NCBI RefSeq assembly: GCF_010183535.1
Contig: NC_071333.1
Span: forward strand, 21,140,587-21,204,586
DNA: 64,000 nucleotides
Direction of reading: 5' to 3'
Origin: Caenorhabditis remanei
Lineage: Eukaryota > Nematoda > Chromadorea > Rhabditida > Rhabditidae
Positions 1 to 9,802 of this stretch are shown in pieces. A program made the translations under genes and the position numbers. Positions within the stretch are counted from its first letter, which is position 1. The number at the start of each line of letters is the position of its first letter. The notes beneath the pieces are model-generated. The model saw only the letters and a list, made by a program, of their open reading frames with translations, was not told where the DNA came from and ran no database searches.

Positions 1-2
1 CT

Positions 3-301
3 GTCAAGAAAGTTCCCATCTCGAGAACCCGGGCAACAAAACCAAAGAATATCACGAAGGAACAATTTGGAGAAATTAGCTTTAACGGTACTTGCTTTCT
101 GTATGCAAAGTTTTTATTCATCTTGATATTTTAGATGCCCCACTCAGAGTTCTTAACAAGTCAAATGGGAAACTGGACGTAGCTGTGATGAAATGTTGTG
201 CAGGAAAGTTGGTCTGGGCGTTTGAAGAAGGTCGAATGATTCTTAAAATGTGTAATCGATGTGTGGACCTCAATAGAGGTTATGCAAGAATTTTAAATTG
301 A
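3..301 (+). CDS. 3' end of a protein-coding gene of unknown function (cut by window edge)
   Basis: Two exons are visible: 3-87, then an intron with donor GTACTT and acceptor ATTTTAG, then 135-301, ending in TGA. The phases agree: exon one ends one base into a codon and exon two supplies the other two. The second exon codes for a basic, cysteine-containing C-terminus with CxxC-like spacing (residues KCC and MCNRC). An AATAAA signal follows about 15 bases after the stop, which supports a real gene end. The N-terminus lies outside the window and I do not recognise the family. Confidence 0.6.
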
Positions 302-471
302 TTAAGTTTTTTGAAATAAAGATTTTCATAGTCACGAACAGTCTTTTTTTTTTGACATTGAATGATTTGTCTTTTTTTTTTCATCGTGAAGAGTGAGATT
401 TTAATCTTGACCAGCCCAACAAGAAACATTCTAAAATCACTCGTCGGCACCCACCCGTACACTATAATTTC

Positions 472-805
472 TCTGTCGTCTGTTTCTCTCAACATTGTGT
501 CTCTCCTTCCTAAAGTACAGTACACCCAATGTAAAAAACTTACCTGGAACAGTACACCTACAATTACACTCAAACTGGCAAAACAATTGGCTAGACCGTG
601 ACCCAAGTATAGAGAATAGAACAAAATACAAAAAAAAATTTGATACACTTTCTTTTCTCTGCCGTCTGCTTCTCTCAACATTGTGTCTCTCTTTTCTCTT
701 CCGTCTGCTTCTCTCAACATTGTGTCTCTCTTTCCTAAAGTACAGTACCCCCAATTGTAAAACTTACCTGTAAAAGTATACCTACAATTACACTCGAACT
801 GACTC
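472..805. repeat. Direct repeat, two ~110-bp units plus a partial unit
   Basis: A unit starting with CTTCTCTCAACATTGTGTCT and running through CTAAAGTACAGTACACCC to CAATTACACTC occurs at about 472-580 and 697-805. An extra partial copy of its first ~38 bases lies at 658-696. The copies are diverged, so this is an old local duplication or two copies of an unnamed repeat family. The reverse-strand reading frame through it is only a reflection of the repeat. Confidence 0.7.
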
Positions 806-1011
806 AACAATTGGATTTCTCGGCCATGAGCAATATGAAATGAAAATTTCAAAAATGAACTAAAAAACTAAACAAAGATCAATAACGAAAAAAAAATCTG
901 AAATTTTAAGACTTGAAAATGTGGAAAATTTTAATAAATTGTGAAAAAATTTGACAGAAATTGAAATTTCGTAATGAGGGTAAAAAAACATGATTAATAA
1001 TCGCAATTAAT

Positions 1012-1053
1012 GACTTATCATAACTTATCATAACTTATCATAACTTATCATAA
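1012..1053. repeat. Short tandem array, (ACTTATCATA)x4
   Basis: Four head-to-tail copies of the decamer ACTTATCATA are directly visible. No function is suggested. Confidence 0.9.
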
Positions 1054-1114
1054 CCGCGGAGATTGTAATCTCCGCTACGGGGTATCCCTCCATAGGTCTT
1101 ATCTCCGACACGGT

Positions 1115-1452
1115 GTATCCCTTCATTTTCGGAGATCTTATCTCATGATGACTCATGGTGGTGGAGAATTTTGTCCCAAACACTACTCATTGTAGATGTA
1201 TCTGAGAATATTCCATCCTAGTCTGAACGGTGCGCCTAATGTTACTGATGCGGTGCAAATGATGTGAATTAGCATCAGTGATAGAAATACAGCTGCTGAG
1301 AGTCCAAATATAGCGAAATACATACTGCATTCTGGATTCAAAATGTTGTTGAAGCAAAACGTGCAATCGATGGTATCACAGAAGCTTACTGCTGGGCAGT
1401 CTACTTCCCAAATAGTCAAGGACTTTCCATCGTTCACTTTGACTGTCCCATG
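1115..1452 (-). repeat. 338-bp direct repeat, copy 1 (env tail and 3' sequence)
   Basis: By eye this block is base-for-base the same as 4851-5188. It codes for an envelope segment with a membrane span and includes the stop codon plus the ~68 bases after it, up to the purine-rich stretch GAAAATGAAGGGATAC. Identity stops abruptly at both ends: at one side the sequences diverge into RT versus env, at the other into different flanks. Confidence 0.9.
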
Positions 1453-4329
1453 TTTCAAGTTTGCATCAGCGAAAATAGCTTTGAACTCCTTGTATAACTC
1501 GAGCGCTTCTCTTGGCGAACCATCGAATGTGAATATGAGATTGTCCACATAAAGATTCTCATTAATCTTGGAAGCGAGTTTGGAGTTGGCATGATTTTCG
1601 AGATGGAGCATGATCGTGGCTGCGAGTAAGAACGGACTAGCGTTTAGACCGAACAGAACGCGAGTGAAGCGATAGACTTCGACATTGTCTGGTGTAGCTG
1701 GTAGATTGATGTCTTTGATCCAGAGAATCCGAGTCAAGTCTCTATCTTCTTCGTTCAGTCTGACTTGAAGAAAAGCCTTCTCCACATCTGCCAAGATGAC
1801 TGTTTCTCCTGATCTGAAGCGAATCAGGATGTCCAAAATGTCCGGCAGCAATGTCGGTCCTTGCTCGATTGCATCATTGAGGGAGTCGTTCCCTTTGTAA
1901 TGAGCGGATGCGTCCACGACGACACGGCATTTTGTGGTGGCCTTGTGTGGAGTCAGGACTGGCTGAATCGGACTGTAGTGCGTCCATTCTCCTTTTGGAG
2001 TTTGAGCAGTGACAATCTCCAGAATGTTCTTTTTGACCTGATCCTCGAAAATTTCTTGGATCATTTTCTTCACTTCCAGCGGTGTCGTTTTCACTATACC
2101 TATTAATCTTTTCAAGGTAAGACGGTAATTGTCTGGAAGGGTGGCGATCTTATTCGTCTTGAGGGGGAGTTTGACAAAATATCCTTCGATCCGTTTTTGA
2201 ACTGTGTCTCGAAAAAACTGGAGGATTTGTTTGTCTTTTTCCTTTCTTTCATCAGCAGAAGATCCAGCGAATTCGTCTCCATTGCATTTGAGCACGTCTT
2301 GTTTTTGGAGATATTCGAATGGCTCATCTTCTTGGATTGAGTTGATGATCATGACAGAGTTGACTTTTGAGCGATCCCGCGATGTCTTTTTGCGTCCCAT
2401 TGTTGTGTAACCGAACTTTGTGTTCAGAAGTAGGATGCCGGATGGTAAGGTGATCGTGTCACCAATCCAGATTGTGGACATCTGATCCATTCCGATCAAA
2501 ACGTCAGGATCTACTTCATCCTCGAACGCGTCCGTATTGACGTCTATCTTGTTGCGATGGATGAAGCGTATGTCTTCTCTTGACATTTCAGCTTTCGGGA
2601 TGTTCCCTACCACACATGATCTCAGTAGAACATCGATTTCAGCTGACTCTTTTTCTGTGAAGACGACTATGGAGGCTTCTTTGTACTTCTCTGGTCCCTT
2701 CGCTGTAGGCGATCCAAAGGTTTTCAGTCGTAGAGTGGGTCCATCCGGTGTTTCGAGATTGAGGGTTTTTGCCACAGATTCTTTTATAAAACTTCTGTCG
2801 GCCCCCGTATCAATCATCATCGAAATTGTTGTCCATTCTCCCGACACCTTGTTTCTCGCTTTTGCTTGAATTGTCGGCACGAAGGCTTTTGAAGTGGTCG
2901 TCGGCGCTCTCTCTGTTGTCTGCGTCTCACACTGGACAGCTTCTTCTACTTCTTCGGTGTGAGTCACGTTGGTAGTCGCCGTCTTGACCTTTCTCTTGGC
3001 TTGCTCATTGTGTTTGCTATCTCTCGATGAGTTAGCAGAAGATGGCGAAGATGATTCACCTCGATTTGTGCAAAGGACACTTGAATGTCGACCTTTACAG
3101 AAGTAGCACGGCCTGGTACTGTAACATTCTGCAGTTTTGTGTGCATTACTATGACAGTTTAAACAGCGTCCTTCGCGATTCAAAAAATCTTTGCGATCCT
3201 TGATTGAAACGAATTTTGTGCATTTGCTGGAATGGTGCTCGGAGTCCTTACAAAACAGACACAATCTGGTTTTCTTCTGTTTTTCAGAGCGATCCGACTT
3301 ATTGGACTGGTTTCTGTCCTTCTTTGGATTATCGGCTTTCTCCTTTGGCTCGTTTTTGCCCTTCATCAATAGTTCCAGATCTTCTTCTAGCGTTATGTTC
3401 TCTTCAATGTCAGTGAACATTTTGCTGATTGTCCAGTCCTCCGAAGAAGCAATTTTCTTCTTGAAGGTGGCTCTTCTGATCTTGTCGTTGAACTTTTCCA
3501 TGATGAGTTCCTTCATCATCCGATTGTCTACGGGTTCTTGAAGGCGTTCCAGTTGCTTTATCGCGACCATCAATCTTTCGAATAGGAGTCTTTGCTCTCG
3601 GGTGCTGCTGTCTTTGGCACAATCTTTGCGAACTTTTTCATTCAGTTCCAGAATGGTAGTCTCAGTGTCCGCGTATTTGTTTTTGAGAAGTTTGACGGCG
3701 ATGTCATAATTCTCTGGCGTGATCTGGAATTGATCCAGTAGTTCTTTCGCTCCTCCTTGAAGATGATTGAGAAGATGAGTGAATTTTAGGATATTTGAGA
3801 TTTCCGCTTTGTGGATTATCTCTTCGTAGAGCGACCAGAATTTTTGGAATTCCCATCTTTTCCCAGAGAAGACTGGGAGTTTGACTGGTGGGAGGTTGGA
3901 AACCTGACGTTCCATTTCCATGCTTGGTCTTCTTTGCGAAAACTCCTTGATATTCTGCTTGTTATCCACAGGCTCGACATTCTCTGATCGGATTCTTTTC
4001 AGTACTGCGTGGTACGAATCCCTGAGATTAATGGCGTCCTGGTTGAGCTGAATCAATAGCGGGAGTTTTTCTTCATAATTTTTCACATTGGCATCTTCTT
4101 CATCTCCAATTTTTTCGATTTGCTCTGACAATTTGATCGTGGTTGCTTCAAGCGTTTGGATTTTTGAATCCAGGAGGTCGATCACTTCTACAATTTGTCC
4201 AATGTCTTGTTTTGGGATTGGCAACGTCGCGTTCTTCAGTTTGCTGAGCTCATTCTGATACTTCTTCACGAATGTCGACAATGCGGTCGATTGGCTCGTG
4301 GTACTGAAGAAGTATAATTGAAGACTCAT
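1183..4329 (-). CDS. BEL/Pao Gag-protease-partial RT fused to an env tail (1048 aa)
   Basis: The ATG at 4329 starts an uninterrupted frame. Residues 1-~130 are coiled-coil-like gag. A DUF1759-type segment follows (LPVFSGKRWEFQKFW). CCHC-type knuckles are CLFCKDSEHHSSKC, CLNCHSNAHKTAEC and CYFCKGRHSSVLC. A retropepsin-like motif MIDTGADRSF marks the protease (DUF1758). RT begins near residue 690, with VVVDAS, ILADVEKAFLQVRL, LFGLNASPFLL and YVDNL, so the palm motifs are present. After the thumb start the frame passes into an envelope-derived tail of ~90 aa: Cys-rich, then a hydrophobic span FAIFGLSAAVFLSLMLIHII. RNase H and integrase are absent, so it cannot be autonomous. The fusion is in frame, and no stop or frameshift was seen. 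Confidence 0.85.
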   Translation of the reverse strand: MSLQLYFFSTTSQSTALSTFVKKYQNELSKLKNATLPIPKQDIGQIVEVIDLLDSKIQTLEATTIKLSEQIEKIGDEEDANVKNYEEKLPLLIQLNQDAINLRDSYHAVLKRIRSENVEPVDNKQNIKEFSQRRPSMEMERQVSNLPPVKLPVFSGKRWEFQKFWSLYEEIIHKAEISNILKFTHLLNHLQGGAKELLDQFQITPENYDIAVKLLKNKYADTETTILELNEKVRKDCAKDSSTREQRLLFERLMVAIKQLERLQEPVDNRMMKELIMEKFNDKIRRATFKKKIASSEDWTISKMFTDIEENITLEEDLELLMKGKNEPKEKADNPKKDRNQSNKSDRSEKQKKTRLCLFCKDSEHHSSKCTKFVSIKDRKDFLNREGRCLNCHSNAHKTAECYSTRPCYFCKGRHSSVLCTNRGESSSPSSANSSRDSKHNEQAKRKVKTATTNVTHTEEVEEAVQCETQTTERAPTTTSKAFVPTIQAKARNKVSGEWTTISMMIDTGADRSFIKESVAKTLNLETPDGPTLRLKTFGSPTAKGPEKYKEASIVVFTEKESAEIDVLLRSCVVGNIPKAEMSREDIRFIHRNKIDVNTDAFEDEVDPDVLIGMDQMSTIWIGDTITLPSGILLLNTKFGYTTMGRKKTSRDRSKVNSVMIINSIQEDEPFEYLQKQDVLKCNGDEFAGSSADERKEKDKQILQFFRDTVQKRIEGYFVKLPLKTNKIATLPDNYRLTLKRLIGIVKTTPLEVKKMIQEIFEDQVKKNILEIVTAQTPKGEWTHYSPIQPVLTPHKATTKCRVVVDASAHYKGNDSLNDAIEQGPTLLPDILDILIRFRSGETVILADVEKAFLQVRLNEEDRDLTRILWIKDINLPATPDNVEVYRFTRVLFGLNASPFLLAATIMLHLENHANSKLASKINENLYVDNLIFTFDGSPREALELYKEFKAIFADANLKHGTVKVNDGKSLTIWEVDCPAVSFCDTIDCTFCFNNILNPECSMYFAIFGLSAAVFLSLMLIHIICTASVTLGAPFRLGWNILRYIYNE

Positions 4330-4850
4330 GGTTCTTCACCGAATTAGCGATCCGAAGTGATTGGAGAGCGAAAAAATTCGAAAATTTTGAGATTTTACTC
4401 AGCGTTAGAGTAAAACTCGAGCTAATTTGGTGGTTAGTATCAGTTAGTCAAGAAAGGACGGACAAGAATATTATCAAAATAAACTCGTACCTTTCTCAAA
4501 AAAAAGCGATCCTCGTTGTTCCTGCCACGCGGGTTTTCAGAATTTGGTCGTATGCACCATATAATATTTTCTCACTTCCTTGACGACTTGCGGCGAAATA
4601 ATAAACAGTCAATCTAATAACTATTTATTACAGAAGAAAGAATATCAAAGTAAATATATATGGGCGAAATAATACGATGGGGGAGAATTTGGAGAGTAAA
4701 GGTCTCTCTTGTTGCAAGTGCCCCCTGTCCCCTCGGACAGGCTTCTGCCCGAGGGACTCTGAGACGCAGACATAAGAAACAATAACAGGGGGCGGGGACT
4801 CCTAGTTAAACAAGGGTATGATAATTTACTAGGATAGGAGATATCATACA
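4330..4850 (-). promoter_or_regulatory. Probable BEL LTR, primer site and leader
   Basis: On the minus strand TGTATGATATC at 4850 follows a purine-rich tract, as expected at a 3'/5' LTR start. About 290 bases on, ATATTATA is followed by TGGTGCATACGACC, close to the TGGTGCATCGACC seen after the LTRs of the other BEL elements here. The leader then runs to the ATG at 4329. The LTR would be shared: 3' for derivative a and 5' for derivative b. Its exact 3' edge is uncertain because it does not end in CA, and no second LTR copy was found to compare. Confidence 0.5.
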
Positions 4851-5188
4851 GTATCCCTTCATTTTCGGAGATCTTATCTCATGATGACTCATGGTGGTGG
4901 AGAATTTTGTCCCAAACACTACTCATTGTAGATGTATCTGAGAATATTCCATCCTAGTCTGAACGGTGCGCCTAATGTTACTGATGCGGTGCAAATGATG
5001 TGAATTAGCATCAGTGATAGAAATACAGCTGCTGAGAGTCCAAATATAGCGAAATACATACTGCATTCTGGATTCAAAATGTTGTTGAAGCAAAACGTGC
5101 AATCGATGGTATCACAGAAGCTTACTGCTGGGCAGTCTACTTCCCAAATAGTCAAGGACTTTCCATCGTTCACTTTGACTGTCCCATG
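4851..5188 (-). repeat. 338-bp direct repeat, copy 2 (env tail and 3' sequence)
   Basis: Same sequence as 1115-1452. Here the upstream env sequence looks contiguous with the tail (a run of Cys-containing ectodomain leads into it), so this copy probably preserves the native junction, and copy 1 carries the RT-to-env deletion joint. Confidence 0.9.
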
Positions 5189-6772
5189 ATGTGGTTTCAA
5201 TTTCAGTTCTGGTGGAAACCAAACATCAGAATGTTGTTGACTCGTCCATTGCATTCGTTTGCTCGTTGTACAGAATCCTCTGATACATGCATCAAATGAC
5301 TCCACGGCTCCATGAATTCTCAATCCATTATTGACACATTCCACTGTTGACTGTGACGCTGAGATTCCGCTGATCAACATGAGTGTTACCATTGACACTA
5401 GAAGTGCTTTGGTAGGAATTGAAATCGTTGGTAGACTCCAACTGGTTTCCGGCTTTTCAGTGTAGTTCACCGGCTTTCGATCTCGGAGATTATACCTTGG
5501 CTGTTTCAATTCTTGGGCTCCTTCTGGATCTTTTGTCGTTGATTCAGATACTTCCACGGTTGGTTCCTCTTCTTCGTCCAACTTCAGTGGCACGATCATG
5601 TTGATAGCTCTGTTGAGAACCTTTCCATTCCTGGTTTCCAAACGGATTTCACGAATCACATCGTCTTTGGACTTCACCAATTCAGCTACTTTCGCCATCT
5701 TCCAGTAATTGCGGGGCTGGTTTTCGTCTAGTAGCAGAACAATCTGTCCAATGTGAGGAAGTTTGCTGTTTCCTTTCTTTTTATCCATTCGAACTCTGTG
5801 GTGTTCTCTTAACTCCGAAAGATACTTTGTGCTCCATTCCTTCCAAATTTCTTCCGTTGCTTCAACAGAAGATCTGAGAGCACTGATTGTTTCCTTCTTG
5901 GTCTGGATTGCTTGAAGTTCTTGTGATGGAAGATACTCGTCTTCATCGTTCTCTTCAACGCTGTCTGTCCATGGAACGGTAATCTTCATGTCTTGACTGA
6001 CGAAATCTGATGGTCGAATAGGGCGAACTGCATCAATGTCATCTTCAGGAAAAACCAGTGGGCGGTCATTTATTGATGCCTCTACCTCCTTGATGGACGT
6101 CTTCAGCTCTTCAAGAGTCAATCGGTTCCTCCTGTTGGCTTTCATGAATGCATGCTTCGATGTTTGCACCATTCTCTCATAAATGCCACCTTTCCAAGGA
6201 GCGTACGGAGTGATGAAGGTCCATGAAATTTGCTCAATTCCAAGAAACTCTTTCACTTCCTCTGTCAGCTCACATTTCTCAGTTGCTTCCTTCAGAATTT
6301 TCTGTCCGAGCACAAACTGAGAGCCATTATCTGAGACAATTCTGGTTGGTCGACCTCTCGATGCAATGAATCGTCGCAGTGCCATCATGAATTGAGTTGT
6401 GGAGCAGTCTGTGACGATTTCAATGTGGGTCATCCTTGTTGTCGTGCATGTGAAAATAGCTCCGTATGCCTTTCCATCTGAACTGTCCTCTTTCTTGTAA
6501 GTGATTGGTCCAAAGTAATCGAGACCAGTATTTCCAAACGGTTTCGATCTTCGCACTCGTGATTCTGGAAGTCGTCCGAAGTCCGGATACAAAATTGGTG
6601 CTTTCCTCATTCTTTGGCACGGCACACACTTTCCAATGAACTTCTTCACTTGTTGTCTCAACCTGACCATCCAAAATCGTCTTCTGACTGCGTCAATAGT
6701 GTGGTTGATTCCGTTGTGGTACTTTCCATGCATTTCTCCAATGATGAGCTTTCCAATACTGCTGTCTGGCAT
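4919..6772 (-). CDS. BEL/Pao integrase with truncated envelope (617 aa from first ATG)
   Basis: An H2C2 zinc-binding region comes first (H14, H19 and CVPCQRM). The integrase core has GLDYFGP, then IVSDNGSQF, then GGIYERM, so the DDE triad positions are present. A chromo-less C-terminal integrase region follows (GQIVLLLDENQPRNYWK). After it comes a membrane segment (IPTKALLVSMVTLMLISGIS) acting like an env signal/anchor. The Cys-rich ectodomain start (CVNNGLRIHG, ACIRGFC) resembles the phlebovirus-G2-type env known from some nematode BEL elements. A second membrane span precedes the stop. The envelope is far shorter than a full G2-type glycoprotein. The frame is open to about 6810 upstream of the first ATG. 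Family assignment of the env is from memory of the motif pattern. Confidence 0.8.
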   Translation of the reverse strand: MPDSSIGKLIIGEMHGKYHNGINHTIDAVRRRFWMVRLRQQVKKFIGKCVPCQRMRKAPILYPDFGRLPESRVRRSKPFGNTGLDYFGPITYKKEDSSDGKAYGAIFTCTTTRMTHIEIVTDCSTTQFMMALRRFIASRGRPTRIVSDNGSQFVLGQKILKEATEKCELTEEVKEFLGIEQISWTFITPYAPWKGGIYERMVQTSKHAFMKANRRNRLTLEELKTSIKEVEASINDRPLVFPEDDIDAVRPIRPSDFVSQDMKITVPWTDSVEENDEDEYLPSQELQAIQTKKETISALRSSVEATEEIWKEWSTKYLSELREHHRVRMDKKKGNSKLPHIGQIVLLLDENQPRNYWKMAKVAELVKSKDDVIREIRLETRNGKVLNRAINMIVPLKLDEEEEPTVEVSESTTKDPEGAQELKQPRYNLRDRKPVNYTEKPETSWSLPTISIPTKALLVSMVTLMLISGISASQSTVECVNNGLRIHGAVESFDACIRGFCTTSKRMQWTSQQHSDVWFPPELKLKPHHGTVKVNDGKSLTIWEVDCPAVSFCDTIDCTFCFNNILNPECSMYFAIFGLSAAVFLSLMLIHIICTASVTLGAPFRLGWNILRYIYNE

Positions 6773-6823
6773 GATCAGTATCGGAAACTTGGTACTGTCC
6801 TCCAGTTCGGTCGATGCACCATA

Positions 6824-7551
6824 TGATGAACGATGTTCTCAGTGGGGACGTGCTCGACTTGTATTCTCAGGAAACCTCAGTAAACCTCAAACTTGGGTAA
6901 TTAAACCATTTTATTTAAGGAATAAGAAAAATATCATTAAAATATAACAATAATAATAAAAAGATTAAAATCAAAAATAAGAAATAAAATTCCTACATAA
7001 CATAGGAAAACTGTAAGGAGGCTAAAAGAGCCTCCTTTATATACTGTGCTGTACCGGATGCGGTGGCGGGGGCGAGGGGAGGAAGGAATTCAATTAAATC
7101 TAACAAAGATACCAGATATGTTTTGATTAAATAAATTGAAAACTGTGAGACGAATAGTGATTCATCACAGAAAAAAGGGGAGAAGGTGAAAGGCAGATGA
7201 AAGTTGGGGAGTTTGGACTGGGGAACACTGTGCTTCAGGGAAGCAGTAAATCATACCGCCATCCTTCGTCCTCAAAAAACCATAAGAAGATAATTGACGT
7301 GCTGATGCGGAAAAGCAATTGAGGCGAAACGAGAGGGTTTCGCTTGAGAAGGTGGGAGGATAATTACTTCAATAGATGAAAGGGAGGGCACGATTCGGAG
7401 GAAAGTGAAAGTGGTTGGAAAAAATGATGCGACAATTATAGAATAATTATAGAACAATTATAAATCGCGTCCGCTGGGCGCGACAAAGTCGACGTATGGT
7501 CTACTGCTTGACTGAAAGAAAAATTGTGATTGTTAGACTAACGATAGAAAA
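6824..7551. other. Gene-free stretch with a TATA-linked hairpin
   Basis: On the minus strand a TATATAAA box (7043-7036) overlaps a perfect 9-bp stem (7015-7023 with 7029-7037, AAGGAGGCT/AGCCTCCTT). It lies ~200 bases upstream of the primer site of derivative a and so may be that element's LTR promoter and R region. No matching second LTR was seen. The remainder (7170-7551) shows no gene. Confidence 0.35.
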
Positions 7552-9802
7552 CTAACCAAATCCAAAAAGCCTCTCTTTTGGAACTTTGCACTTTGTGTCC
7601 TTTTTGTGGGGCGCAGACTTTGTGAGCTCTTGAAGGAGCTCTTCATGGGTCAACGACGGCCCCTGCTGATATCCAGCTGAAATCATGGAATTTACTTTGC
7701 GAGTTTTTGAAAAAAATGTTTCAAACAACTAATTTTTCACAAGTTGTTCTGCGTTCTAGCTAACTCAGAGAAACAATTTTCAGTGAATCCTTCGAACTTA
7801 GTTCGTGGAATGTTTGATTGTTACTCGATGTCAGCTTAGAAAATGTACAAAAATAAAGAGAAGCCTAGAATATATCACATAGAACTTGAGTTATCTACAT
7901 ACCATTAGCTCGAAAGCTGCGATTGCTTTTTTTCCAGGTTCCTTTTTGGTTTGTGCAACGATTTTTCGTTTCCAACTGGCTGATTTTTTTTGGTGCCGGA
8001 CAGACAACCGGCACTTCAGCTGGTTTCACTGCTGGCGGTACAATAACAGGAATGACTGGCAAAGGCGGGTAACAACAGTCAGCAGGGTCTGAAAAAGTAT
8101 AAATTAATGGTATGGACAGCTTGGTAAAAATTCGGGTACCTCCTTTGATGGTGACATTGGCTTGAGAGCTTCCATATCGAATTGCAGAGAATGTTTTATT
8201 CGAATCGACTTTCTCGTCACCGCGTGGGAGTGGTGGACGGGCGCAGTGCAAATCATCCGATTTTCTGGCTGGGCGATGCGTGAGAAGAATGTAGTCCTTC
8301 TTGTGTGAGCCGTCTGAAAATGGGAATGTATTGAAGTTCTTTGTAAAATTCGGATAAACAAACTCACCCAACGCTGGGAAAGACTTGTTGGTGCGGCAAG
8401 AACTGGAGCGGTCATGACTTGAACGAGTGCAGTAATTCAGACGATCTTGTCTTCCAGTGGTGTCCAACGTGGTGTTGTCGTTAAACACCTCATCACACAT
8501 CATAGAATCCGTCTCCAAGAAGGATTTGTCGAGCTGGAGCTCTGGAAATTGAAATTTTAAGAGTCGTAGCCGGAGATTTAATGAAGGTCTGTTAGATGAA
8601 CTATTTTGTCTGAAACCTTCACTCACCATATCCATTAAAAGTCTTGTTACCAGCTCCAACAGCAGACCGAGCGCTGGCGTTGCGGCTTCTGCGCTGGTTG
8701 TCACGTCCTCGGTGCTCGCCCGCACTTTCATTCACTGCTTTCTGTTTTTGATAGGAACCGATGGATTTGACTGCGTTTTGGGAAACGAAATTCTTAATGT
8801 AGTTGACATCGGGAGCTGGATAGCTGCTGGAGTCACTTTTCGTACGATTTCCACCATTTCGATTGACATATGTCGAATGGATTGGCTCTCCGCTGGCCTT
8901 CGAGTATTCATGTTGGTCGCCTGAAATTTGATATTTTATTGTTACAAGTTACTTGAAATTTTTCAAAGTCATTTGATTCACTTATTAGCAGCTAACCCTT
9001 TCTTACAACTGCGCTCCACCGCAAACGAAAAAGTATCGGCGAGACGCAGAATCATTTCTCGCGCCAACTCAGAATTTCACAGTGTTTGACATATTTTTGC
9101 TATTCAAAAGTTGTTTGTAAATTATTATGAAAAACAGCAAAAATATGTCAAAAACAGAATATATACATATATCCCACTTACCTGAATAACCGTGGAACAT
9201 CACTAACCTGAATAGCCGTGGAGCATCAAGTTCCCATTCGACGTTGCAGAGTTGATCCTGGAACTTTTCGTTGTTCGACCACCACCAAGACTTCCACTCA
9301 GTTCATCACGACACGTCCCACTATTGGTGCTTGTATTACTTGTGACACGCGCACGTTGCACTTTGTTGTAACCATTGCCAGTCGGATGGAAATACGGCGC
9401 TTCTGCAAATGAAAATGATTGAATGTCACAAAACTAACAAGTATGGTAAAACGATGTCAATATCTAATAGTTATACTCACCGTTAGCACAGAAGGATCTG
9501 TTTGACGGATGACTGAACTTTATCGGAGCATCGTAATATTCTTGCTCGTGGCCGAAGGTGCGGTTGGCCGCTTCGTGTTGATTCCTCGATTTGTTTCCGT
9601 TCGACGTTGAAGAATTCCGTATCGATCGATTAGAGTTGCGACGACCGCCAGTTGCATCATAGAACACGTTTTCGCAATCCCAAGCACGGTTCGACTCATT
9701 GCGTTGGAGAGCAGAGTTTCCGTTGGCGGCGGCTTGCTTTTTCCCTTGTTCCTTCCAGCCCATTCCAAATGGGCGAGTCTTCTTGTCATTGTTGGCAGAC
9801 AT
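7552..9802 (-). CDS. Seven-exon gene of unknown function, 489 aa, modular phase-1 exons
   Basis: Model (minus): 9802-9481, 9402-9208, 8920-8627, 8541-8368, 8313-8140, 8088-7903, 7676-7552; all donors and acceptors are canonical and phases close to 490 codons with a TAG stop. Every intron is phase 1. Four of the six internal exon ends code for a related signature, Asn-Lys/Arg-Ser/Thr-Phe, three residues, then Gly (NRSFCANG, NKTFNGYG, NKSFPALG, NRSFRANG, the last split at its Gly codon). The protein is hydrophilic, rich in Asn, Ser and Arg, with no signal peptide or membrane span. A HRPAR motif lies in exon 5, and exon 6 has a Pro/Val-rich run. It is paralogous to the 711-aa gene at 14838-17322. 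Upstream it faces the zinc-finger gene at 12057 across a 2.2-kb divergent spacer. I do not recognise the family; the low-complexity composition would fit an RNA-associated or germ-granule-type protein, but that is speculation. Confidence 0.75.

Larger units (their letters stand above)
302..1114. other. AT-rich intergenic stretch with repeats
   Basis: No convincing gene. Both strands carry open frames, but these follow the direct repeats at 472-805. The last ~100 bases contain a short decamer array and a perfect small palindrome (CGGAGATTGTAATCTCCG near 1056), then abut the end of the BEL derivative. Confidence 0.5.
1115..4850 (-). mobile_element. BEL/Pao retrotransposon, internal-deletion derivative b (gag-protease-partial RT)
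   Basis: Read on the minus strand: a probable LTR (about 4850-4562), a primer-binding-like TGGTGCATACGACC at about 4559-4545, a leader, then one open frame with gag, zinc knuckles, protease and the first part of RT. After that the sequence jumps directly to an envelope tail. The rest of RT, RNase H, integrase and most of env are missing. No matching 3' LTR follows below 1115, so the 3' end is truncated or rearranged. It lies head-to-tail with derivative a (4851-6830) and shares 338 bp with it. Confidence 0.8.
4851..6830 (-). mobile_element. BEL/Pao retrotransposon, internal-deletion derivative a (integrase-env)
   Basis: On the minus strand a primer-binding-like TGGTGCATCGACC (about 6821-6809) is followed within ~15 bases by the N-terminal zinc-binding part of integrase. 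Leader, gag, protease, RT and RNase H are therefore deleted precisely between primer site and integrase. The integrase frame continues into env and ends with the same 338-bp tail as derivative b. The sequence upstream of the primer site (6824 to ~7170) may be its 5' LTR but does not match the LTR at 4562-4850. Confidence 0.75.

Noticed and set aside
280..852. 190-aa minus-strand frame with repeated RKRKERHNVERSR text
   Set aside because: Frame follows the direct repeat at 472-805; no start context, homology or splice structure.
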